This document shows, piece after piece, positions 8,747-15,548 of a stretch of DNA of 64,000 nucleotides. The translations under genes were made by a program, and so were the position numbers. Origin of the DNA: Kibdelosporangium aridum (GTDB lineage Bacteria; Actinomycetota; Actinomycetes; Mycobacteriales; Pseudonocardiaceae); contig NZ_FWXV01000002.1 in the NCBI RefSeq assembly GCF_900176515.1, positions 496,001-560,000 of the forward strand, in the 5' to 3' direction. Below the pieces are notes generated by a model. That model saw only the letters and a program-made list of their open reading frames with translations. It was not told the DNA's origin and made no database searches. The first letter of the stretch is position 1. Each line of letters starts with the position of its first letter.

Positions 8747-8753
8747 CTTCACG

Positions 8754-9232
8754 GTCATCGACGGCGCGCTGACGTTCCGCTGGTCCTGCGCCCGGCATCT
8801 GCGGCTCGGATGCGATGCAGATCAACGGCATGAACCGCTGGCGTGAAAGTCCTGGTCAAAGGCCTGCTGGTACGCAAGAGAAAGCCGACCACGATCTCGA
8901 TCGCGCCGATCAAGGGCCTTGAGGTCCGCAAGGACCCCCTCGTCGACATGGAGCCGTTTTTCGAGGCCTTCCCCGTACGTGATCACATACGGCAACGAGC
9001 CGACACGGGAACGAATCCAGCCACGGGGCCGACCACGAGCGCTTCGACGATACGACCAAGTGCATCCTGTGCGCCTGACAACGGTGCCGGCGACCGTTTG
9101 GACATTCTCAACGACACCGAGGGCGTCTGGCGCTGCCGAACCACCTTCAACTACACCGACGCCTGTCCCGCGGCATCCAAGTCACCGAAGCAATCCAAGA
9201 AGTCAAACGAGCCCTACTCTTCCGCCGCTGAG
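8754..9232 (+). pseudogene. Decayed copy of the 3' half of sdhB
   Basis: This stretch aligns with sdhB from about codon 64 to the stop. Several blocks are nearly identical, including the region for KPTTIS-APIKGLE-RKD and LVDMEPFFEAF, and GDRLDILNDTEGVWRCRTTFN. It has no start, at least three frame changes, and a deletion of roughly 100 bp that removes most of the first cluster-binding cysteines after CILCA. It cannot make a working subunit. The two copies differ at many third positions, so this is not a recent exact duplication. It may be the original sdhB end, displaced when an element carrying vapBC and its own sdhB end integrated. Confidence 0.85.
9217..9232 (+). repeat. 16-bp direct repeat, right copy (end of the sdhB remnant)
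   Basis: This is identical to 8058-8073. The copies lie 1,159 bp apart and are in the same orientation, flanking vapBC plus the sdhB remnant. Confidence 0.7.
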
Positions 9233-9281
9233 AGTTAACCCTGCCGAAGACACATCGTCCACACTCGGGCGGAGTGCCTTC

Positions 9282-12200
9282 TCATTCGTCGCCGAGGCGG
9301 GCGAGGTAGGCCTTCATCCCAGTGACGGCAGACCCGTCCTCGCCGTCGCACTCGATGAACCTTCCGAGCAATTCATCGAACTCATTGCGGAGCTGCACAG
9401 ACGACCACAAACCTAATTTGTGACAGGTTTCGGCGATCATCCGACGCGTTATTAGAACACTGCGATGCTCTGGACCGAAAACCATTAACTCAGCGCCAAG
9501 ACACGTCTCCAACTCACTTAGCGCCTCAGCAAGCCGGTCCATGCCGAGCAACGCCATGGCGTGGCACCAAGTGGCATCACGCGCCCGCGTATGCTCAGCG
9601 CCGACCAGTTTTCGAAGACTCCCGGCGACTTCACCAAGCTCCGATGTAGCTTCGCCTCTCCGTCCCAATCTCTGCAAAGTGTGGGCACGACAGTGCCGCT
9701 CAGCCAACACCACCGAGTCTTCCGACGTGAAGGTACGCGCGCGGATTTCTAGCACCGCAGTTAGCTCAGCTTCCGCCTCGGCATACCGTTCGACGGAATG
9801 CAGTAGATCGCCGTATTGATGTCGGGCCGCTAGCAAGAATGAGTCGTCAGCGGGCAGATCTTCGCACGATTCAATAAGTTCGCTCACATACTCTATCGCC
9901 TCATCAAACTTCTTTTGCGCACGCAAGTTCCTCGTCAGCTTCATAGACACATTCCTATGCTCGCGAATGTCTCTCACCTCTAACAGTTGCTTCAACGCTG
10001 CCCGATATTCAGCCTCGGCTTCCGCATATCGCTTCTGATCACCCAGTATGTCCGCGATCTCGCTCCGAGTAGACGCCGACAGATCAGAGGCAGGCGGGTA
10101 CTTGTCGATAAAATGCCTGTACTCGGCCTTCGCAGCGTCATAGTGCCCACGCTTGTTCATCATTTTGACCAGCTGCACCACCTGGGCCAATGTGACCGCG
10201 TCATGCCCGCCTCGATCGCGGCGGCAGTCGTTGACAGAGGCGCGCAGTTCAGCCTCGGCTTCCTCCTGACGGCCGACATCCGCCAACATCTTCGCCCAGT
10301 CGTTGCGGGACAACAGCGTGTACGGGTTGACAGGTCCGAGCACTTTGGTTCGTGCTTGGACAACGTGACGCATATGCTGTTCAGCTGTCTCGGCGCCTTC
10401 GACGTGCCACAAAACGTGAGCCCAATTGTGGTGCGTGATCAGGGTTTCAGGATCATCGGCACCCAATACACGTGTCTGTACCTGGAGAATGCTGCGGTAG
10501 TCGTTCATTTCACGTTGGTCGTGAGAGGGCTTGAGAAATACTTCGCGATGGGACAATGCGAGTCGGGTCGGGTGGTCTTTACCGAGCGCGTTCGCCTTGT
10601 TGACCATGGCATCAACAAAGTTTTTGATGTCCGCGGGTCGTTCTGCGAACACCAAGAAGGCGAAGCATCTCAGACCAGAGGTCAACACGCTGACCAGGAG
10701 GTCCTCGTCGTGATCAGGCACTGCGGCAACCACAGCTCGGATGTGCGGATCAATCAGCTGCCACCAGTCCCAGTTCCACGCCTCCTCTGGCTCGATGCTC
10801 GTGGCCGCCTCCAGCCAGGTGGCCACCGTCCGCCACACCGCAGTCTGCTCGGCTTCAGGGAGCGCCCTTACTCTCGCGGCCGTCGCTTCAAGTACCAACC
10901 GGTGACCAACGAGACAAGGCAGTGGCGGATCCCCCACTCCCTCAGGCACCGCAGTCAGCTCGCGGCTTTCTGCGACATCGAGGATGTTGAAGTCGACAAG
11001 AGCCTCGATCGCCGTGTCGACCTCCTCCGGGATGGTGGTCTCTGGCAGCAGACCGTTTCTGGTCATTACGTCCATGTCGATCAGGTCGACCGGCAGCGGC
11101 GCAGGCGCGAAGCAGGAGATCAGCCGCATCAGCACTCGAGCAGGCCGAATCCCCTGTGTCTCCAGCAGATCCAGACTCATCTCCCAAGTCCGGCTGATCA
11201 GCTTGCGGTGCAGACGTTCCAAGTCCTCAGTGCTACCCATGTTGTTCAAACCGTGGTCCAGGAGCGCTAGACCCGCATCACCGAGCGCACGTTGGTATGC
11301 CACGAAAGTGTTGATCCGGTCCGAGCGCAATCCGGTGCGCCGCAATAAGCCCGCACCGCGAGCGGCGCGTCTCAGATATGTGCCTGCGTACATCAACGCG
11401 AGCGGCAGCCCACCAAGCCGGTCGGCCAGCTCACGTGCGTCGGCGCGATCGCCCGCGTGCCCGGCCAAGTCGATCAACATGTCCGCCGCATCGTCCGCCT
11501 CGAGCACTTCGACATGGTGCAGATCCGCCCGATGTCCCCACACATCTGGGCTGCCCACACGCGTGGTGACGACAGTGACTCCACCACTGCTGGGGCGTAC
11601 CCAGCCGGTGCCGTCACCGGGCCTGCTGCTGCCGGACGCGAGGACGTCTGGTTTGTCGGCGTTGTCGACGATGAGGATCCATTGCCGCTCGGCGGCGTCG
11701 AGGTATCGCCAGAGCAAGTCGGGTGCGCTGGCACGGCCTGACCAGCTCTCGTCGACGTCCTCGTCCGGTACGCCGATCTCCCGTGCCACCTCGCGCATCC
11801 CGGTGACCAACTGGTCTCGTTGGTCACCGTTGATCCAAAACACCGAGCACCCGCTCTCCGCTCCCCGACGAGCAAGTTCCAACGCCACGGTGGTCTTGCC
11901 ACATCCGCCGAGACCGTGCAGCACTTGAATCGCGGAGCGAGTGTTCGCCACCTCGGCGAACAGCTGGTCAAGCAGTTCGTCACGGCCCCTGACGCGACTG
12001 GGCAGGTCACCGATGGGTGGCCGAATGGACATCGTGCCCGGCTGAGGGCGCAAGTCCGCCGGGAGACCCGTTCCAGACGCCTTTCGCCACTGTGTCTCGG
12101 CTGCCTTGGCATCCTTATGCAGCTTCGCCCAATACTGGCTGAGCTGAACGTCGCAAGCCTTGAGAATCGATGACACTGTCAGCCAACTCGGTACTCGACT

Positions 12201-12371
12201 TCCGGCCAGCGCCTCGGAGACCGTCGACGCGGAGAGGTTGGCGCCCTTCGCCAGTTCCCTGAGCGACGGGTACTCGGCTTTACGCATACAGTCCCTGAGC
12301 TTCTCAGCCAACGCTTGCATCGGCTCAGGAGCCGACTTGTTCACTGGATCAAGATCCCGCGTCATCGCCAT
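9282..12371 (-). CDS. HTH / NB-ARC ATPase / TPR-repeat STAND protein
   Basis: 1,029 residues from the ATG at 12371, chosen for its AAGGGA ribosome site; the open frame extends further upstream without one. Residues about 35-75 look like an XRE-type helix-turn-helix (SLRELAKGANLSASTVSEALAG). The NB-ARC domain has Walker A GLGGCGKTT at 153-161 and Walker B WILIVDNAD at 231-239, then the helical NB-ARC parts with GGLPLAL. From about residue 600 to the end are degenerate tetratricopeptide repeats. This is the STAND switch layout: the sensor repeats hold the ATPase off until a ligand binds. Roles range from pathway regulators to phage-defence (Avs-like) sensors. The 3' half is visibly less GC-rich than its neighbours, suggesting transfer. 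Confidence 0.88.
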   Translation of the reverse strand: MAMTRDLDPVNKSAPEPMQALAEKLRDCMRKAEYPSLRELAKGANLSASTVSEALAGSRVPSWLTVSSILKACDVQLSQYWAKLHKDAKAAETQWRKASGTGLPADLRPQPGTMSIRPPIGDLPSRVRGRDELLDQLFAEVANTRSAIQVLHGLGGCGKTTVALELARRGAESGCSVFWINGDQRDQLVTGMREVAREIGVPDEDVDESWSGRASAPDLLWRYLDAAERQWILIVDNADKPDVLASGSSRPGDGTGWVRPSSGGVTVVTTRVGSPDVWGHRADLHHVEVLEADDAADMLIDLAGHAGDRADARELADRLGGLPLALMYAGTYLRRAARGAGLLRRTGLRSDRINTFVAYQRALGDAGLALLDHGLNNMGSTEDLERLHRKLISRTWEMSLDLLETQGIRPARVLMRLISCFAPAPLPVDLIDMDVMTRNGLLPETTIPEEVDTAIEALVDFNILDVAESRELTAVPEGVGDPPLPCLVGHRLVLEATAARVRALPEAEQTAVWRTVATWLEAATSIEPEEAWNWDWWQLIDPHIRAVVAAVPDHDEDLLVSVLTSGLRCFAFLVFAERPADIKNFVDAMVNKANALGKDHPTRLALSHREVFLKPSHDQREMNDYRSILQVQTRVLGADDPETLITHHNWAHVLWHVEGAETAEQHMRHVVQARTKVLGPVNPYTLLSRNDWAKMLADVGRQEEAEAELRASVNDCRRDRGGHDAVTLAQVVQLVKMMNKRGHYDAAKAEYRHFIDKYPPASDLSASTRSEIADILGDQKRYAEAEAEYRAALKQLLEVRDIREHRNVSMKLTRNLRAQKKFDEAIEYVSELIESCEDLPADDSFLLAARHQYGDLLHSVERYAEAEAELTAVLEIRARTFTSEDSVVLAERHCRAHTLQRLGRRGEATSELGEVAGSLRKLVGAEHTRARDATWCHAMALLGMDRLAEALSELETCLGAELMVFGPEHRSVLITRRMIAETCHKLGLWSSVQLRNEFDELLGRFIECDGEDGSAVTGMKAYLARLGDE

Positions 12372-12531
12372 CCTGTCCCTTTGACACCGCTGTCCTTCGT
12401 ACATCCGTCGAACGCGAAAGCTGTTACAGGTCGATGCGGACGCTGTTCGGCGAACGTTCTCGAATACCCCTGAACAGGGCATTCCTTCCGTAAAACCGGT
12501 CGCAGGCCCCACTGACCGGACGGAGGAAGAC

Positions 12532-12666
12532 ATGCAGATCCTGGACACCGTGGCACACGTGCTCACGTGCCTCAATCTTTTGCTCACTATGGCCACCACA
12601 ACGCAATCACTGGTGTGGCAGCGCCGACGTGAGGATGGACGGTCACGTCGCATCAACAGGAGATAG
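12532..12666 (+). CDS. 44-residue micro-ORF divergent from the STAND gene
   Basis: ATG at 12532 follows an excellent GGAGGAAG ribosome site with five to six bases of spacing. The product has a mildly hydrophobic N-terminal half (residues about 4-21, with LTCLNLLLTM) and a very basic C-terminus (WQRRRE…RSRRINRR). It ends 25 bp before a strong terminator, so it looks like a complete transcription unit. It is divergent from the NB-ARC gene, with 160 bp between the starts. It could be a membrane-active peptide or the partner or ligand of the STAND protein; both ideas are inference. It is too short for routine gene calling. Confidence 0.6.
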   Translation: MQILDTVAHVLTCLNLLLTMATTTQSLVWQRRREDGRSRRINRR

Positions 12667-12691
12667 GCGCACTGTCAGTCACATCTGACGC

Positions 12692-12725
12692 AAAGGGTGG
12701 TCAGGTTCTCCTGACCACCCTTTTG
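12692..12725. terminator. Strong intrinsic terminator, probably bidirectional
   Basis: A perfect 14-bp stem (12692-12705 with 12710-12723) and a TTCT loop ends in a short T run on the + strand and an A run on the left side. It separates the micro-ORF from the convergent serine hydrolase gene. Confidence 0.9.
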
Positions 12726-12728
12726 TGA

Positions 12729-13730
12729 TCACAAGGCCTCGATGAGTTCGGTGGCGTGGCCGAACAGGTCCGCGTTGAACTTGTTCACGATGATCGCGAC
12801 GCCGGTTCCGTCCTTCGGTGAGAATCCGGCGAGGCTGGTGAATCCGCCGGTGCCGCCGTCGTGGAAGACCACCTTGCGGCCGCTGGCCAGCGTGACGATG
12901 TGCCAGCCGAGGCCGAGGCTCATCTCCGGGCTCTCCTCAAACCTGGGGCGCTGCACCAGATCCAGCGCGGGCTTCAGGAAACGTGGCGCGTCGCCAAGGT
13001 GGGCACGCATATACCGCAGCAGGTCGTCGACTGTGCCGTAGAGCGCTCCCGCGCCGGGGATCACCGGTAGTCGCCAGTCCGGTGTGGCCACGCCTTCCGG
13101 GTCATAGCCCTGGATCTTGCGGCGGCGCTGCTCCGCATTCAACGTCATCACGGTGTCCTTGAGCCGCAACGGAAGCGTGATCCGGTGCCGGACCATGGCC
13201 TCGTAGTTGCGGGACAACGCCAGTCCCAGCAGTCCCGCACCGAAGTTGGAGTACAGGTATTTCGTACCGGGCGGGGTTTGCAGCGTCGTCTTCTTCAGGG
13301 CGTCGATCAGGATTTCCTCGGTGAGGTGCGCCCATGGGTCCCGAGGATCGACGACATGCGGAGGCTCGAACATCCCTGGTGGCAGCCGAGGCAGCCCGGA
13401 GGTGTGCGACGCCAGCTGTGCGAGCGTCACGCCTTCGGGTGCGGGGAATCGCCGCGGCAGGTGCTTGGCGAGCGGATCGTCGATGTGGCCGTGCAGAGCC
13501 AATGCCAACGCGGTGAAGGTCTTCGTGATCGACCCGATCTGGAAGATCGCGCCACCTCGCACCGCATAGCTTTCCTGGCCGCGGAACGCTCCGATGGCAA
13601 CGGTGTCGTAGCCGGTGATCTTCGCCAGCTGAGCGTCCACAAGGGACTTCAGGCCGCCTGCGGCGTAGGCAGGCGTGCCGATCAGGCCGAGCCCGGTGGC
13701 GGCGGCGAGAACGGTTCTTCGCCTAGGCAT
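12729..13730 (-). CDS. Exported serine hydrolase, beta-lactamase class C / PBP4-like family
   Basis: 333 residues. The N-terminus MPRRRTVLAAATGLGLIG…AYA looks like a Tat-type signal. The catalytic set of the AmpC/esterase family is present: SITK at 67-70 (nucleophile Ser67, Lys70), YSN at 160-162 and an HDGGTGG box near residue 294 standing for KTG. Proteins of this type may be D-aminopeptidases, esterases or beta-lactamases; the substrate cannot be told from sequence. It follows an ArsR-like regulator with only 13 bp between, so the two form one operon, and a GGGGGAAG ribosome site precedes the ATG. Confidence 0.88.
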   Translation of the reverse strand: MPRRRTVLAAATGLGLIGTPAYAAGGLKSLVDAQLAKITGYDTVAIGAFRGQESYAVRGGAIFQIGSITKTFTALALALHGHIDDPLAKHLPRRFPAPEGVTLAQLASHTSGLPRLPPGMFEPPHVVDPRDPWAHLTEEILIDALKKTTLQTPPGTKYLYSNFGAGLLGLALSRNYEAMVRHRITLPLRLKDTVMTLNAEQRRRKIQGYDPEGVATPDWRLPVIPGAGALYGTVDDLLRYMRAHLGDAPRFLKPALDLVQRPRFEESPEMSLGLGWHIVTLASGRKVVFHDGGTGGFTSLAGFSPKDGTGVAIIVNKFNADLFGHATELIEAL

Positions 13731-13743
13731 GATGCTTCCCCCT

Positions 13744-14229
13744 TCATGCTGGATTCTGGACCGCTGTGAGCACAGTCAGCAGAGGGACCACGCGCGCTCC
13801 CGGCACGGCGTAATGGCCGCGCCCGGTCACGTGCAGCCAGCCCGCGGCCACCAGTTGCCGCAGGTGGTGGTACAGCTGCCCAGTTGTCCCCAGTGCTTCG
13901 TGCTCTTGGAGTTCGGCGGTCGACTGGACACCGGTGAGGATGAGCCGCAGCAACAACAACCTGACCGGGTGCCCCAGCGCGGCGAACGCCCCGCTCAGCT
14001 CCGACCAGTCCTGCCCCAGCAGGTTCTCCACGGTCTCGCCCTGCTGCCACTCGTAGAAGTGCCCAGTCGGCAACGGGACCGCTCCGGTGAACAGCACGGC
14101 ACCCTCAGGCGCCCGGTCCTTGAGCCCTTCCAAGGCCCAGAACGTGCCCTCGGGGATCGACCCCGAACGCCGTCCTTCGAGTGCGGCGACCCGCTCCTCC
14201 AGTGCTGCCAGCCGCTCGTCGAGCTCCAT
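13744..14229 (-). CDS. ArsR-like winged-helix regulator with N-terminal coiled coil
   Basis: 161 residues. Residues 1-22 form a short heptad-like helix (ELDERLAALEERVAALEGR). The winged helix lies at about 80-145 (ALGHPVRLLLLRLILTG … ELQEHEALGTTGQLYHHLRQLVAAGWL). No metal-binding Cys pair is seen, so it probably senses something other than metal. It is the first gene of an operon with the serine hydrolase. A perfect palindrome lies 10 bp upstream of the start, consistent with autoregulation and control of the divergent 14281 gene. Confidence 0.85.
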   Translation of the reverse strand: MELDERLAALEERVAALEGRRSGSIPEGTFWALEGLKDRAPEGAVLFTGAVPLPTGHFYEWQQGETVENLLGQDWSELSGAFAALGHPVRLLLLRLILTGVQSTAELQEHEALGTTGQLYHHLRQLVAAGWLHVTGRGHYAVPGARVVPLLTVLTAVQNPA

Positions 14230-14238
14230 GCGACCATA

Positions 14239-14262
14239 CTACGTAATTACGTAGAATCTACG
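14239..14262. promoter_or_regulatory. Operator palindrome between the ArsR-like gene and its divergent neighbour
   Basis: CTACGTAATTACGTAG (14239-14254) is a perfect 16-bp palindrome. A further half-site CTACG sits at 14258-14262. It occupies the 51-bp gap between two divergent starts and is AT-rich against the surrounding DNA. It is the obvious binding site for the ArsR-like regulator. Confidence 0.7.
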
Positions 14263-14280
14263 CAACTCTATAATCACGTC

Positions 14281-14640
14281 ATGACCTGGGAGGAGTACCT
14301 GTACCGCGAGCACAGCCGGGAGACCATCGCGCGCTGGGCGCGGGAACTGCGTTACTTCAGGTTCTGCCGGGCGTACGGCGGCCATCAGAACGACGGCGAC
14401 CGGCTGCTGGTAGCGCTGAGTGATCCGGACTTGGACCCCGACATGTTCCAGCCGGCCGCTCCCACTATCAGGAACGGCCGGCTGGAATTGTGGCTTTCGG
14501 ACACCTATTACGTCACCGAGTCAGTTGTCGACGCCGCCAAGGAAATTGAGCGAAGACTACCCGGCGGGATCGTCATTGATCCGCCACTCGATGACGAACA
14601 TTGCGTGTGCCCGAAGTATTACCCCGAGATTTGGGCTTAG
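14281..14640 (+). CDS. Hypothetical protein, divergent from the ArsR-like gene
   Basis: 119 residues from the ATG at 14281. It is a soluble acidic protein with a helical N-terminus (WEEYLYREHSRETIARWARELRYFRF) and a beta-rich middle with a short C-terminal HCVCPKYYP segment. I do not recognise a family. Its stop TAG overlaps the stop of the convergent trypsin-like gene. It shares the 51-bp operator-bearing gap with the regulator, so the two are probably co-regulated. Confidence 0.75.
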   Translation: MTWEEYLYREHSRETIARWARELRYFRFCRAYGGHQNDGDRLLVALSDPDLDPDMFQPAAPTIRNGRLELWLSDTYYVTESVVDAAKEIERRLPGGIVIDPPLDDEHCVCPKYYPEIWA

Positions 14641-15329
14641 ACACCAGCGGTGTTGCGTATGAAGGAACGACTGCTGGCGATGCTCGAATAGTTCTGCGTC
14701 CCATTCGGGTCGCTTCCACTGTTCTCACCGGTCGAGCAAACGCCGACCTGCACGCCGTTCGACAGCTGCGGACCGCCGGAGTCGCCCTTCCACGCCGCGC
14801 CGTCCACGCCCTCGCTGCGGATCGCCGGGCCACCGTAAGCATCGGTGCTCGTGCCGCTGACGCGAACGTTTGCGGTCTTCAGCACCGGGGAGGGCGGCGA
14901 GCTGCCCTCGGTCCGGCCCCACCCGAAGATCTGGTTGGTCGCGCCGGCCTCCGGGTTGGCGTCACCGAGCTTCATGTACTCGGTTTGCACAGCTGAGCTC
15001 AGGTGCAGCAGCAGGATGTCACCGGTCGGCGCGGCCTGCTTGCGGTCGACCGTGCGCTCCTCGCCCTGACCGAGGTTCACGTTGCCGACCTTCACCGACA
15101 CGCTGGATCCGTCGCAGTGCTTGGCGGTGAGCACCCACTCCGGCGCGATGATCGTGCCCGAGCAGTTGAACTGACCACCGACGTAGATCTGCGCGCCCCA
15201 CGGCGCGGAACTGACCGTGTCACCACCGATGATCATGGGCTGGACCGGGTCACCGGCCGCCGCGGCGACAGGTGCTCCGATCGCGGAAAAGGCGACCGCG
15301 AGCGCGGCAGCCGGAATGAATTTACGCAT
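14637..15329 (-). CDS. Secreted trypsin-like serine protease (S1 family)
   Basis: 230 residues. A signal peptide (residues 1-25, MRKFIPAAALAVAFSAIGAPVAAAA) is followed by the S1 domain starting IIGGD at about 33. The catalytic triad is visible: His71 (TAKHC), Asp104 (GDILLLHL) and Ser184 (GDSGGP). The propeptide is very short. The four visible domain cysteines can form two disulfides. AAGGAA before the ATG is a good ribosome site. It is a stand-alone gene, likely for extracellular protein breakdown. Confidence 0.93.
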   Translation of the reverse strand: MRKFIPAAALAVAFSAIGAPVAAAAGDPVQPMIIGGDTVSSAPWGAQIYVGGQFNCSGTIIAPEWVLTAKHCDGSSVSVKVGNVNLGQGEERTVDRKQAAPTGDILLLHLSSAVQTEYMKLGDANPEAGATNQIFGWGRTEGSSPPSPVLKTANVRVSGTSTDAYGGPAIRSEGVDGAAWKGDSGGPQLSNGVQVGVCSTGENSGSDPNGTQNYSSIASSRSFIRNTAGV

Positions 15330-15491
15330 GAAAGCGCATTCCTTTCAGCAGGGGTCGAAAAGGAATGGCTCGGGTACCTCTATTGCGTCCCCGAACGCTC
15401 TTTCACGCTATGTGCGGCGGCGATCACCGGTAAACCCTTCGATCGTATGTTTAGGCCAACCGGCCCACGGGTAAGGCGTACCGGATTTACC

Positions 15492-15530
15492 AAAAAACAA
15501 CGGGGTGACCAGGCAAACCTGGCCACCCCG
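15492..15530 (-). terminator. Intrinsic terminator of the InhA-like protease gene
   Basis: The arms 15501-15513 and 15518-15530 pair over 13 bp with one mismatch and a CAAA loop. On the minus strand a T-rich tract (complement of 15492-15500) follows. It lies 19 bp past the stop of the 15549-17936 gene. Confidence 0.85.
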
Positions 15531-15548
15531 TCGCTGTACTGCGAAGGC

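Noticed and set aside
8074..12666. Complete integrative element
   Set aside because: No integrase, excisionase or replication gene was found; only the repeat ends, vapBC and the sdhB remnant suggest past integration.
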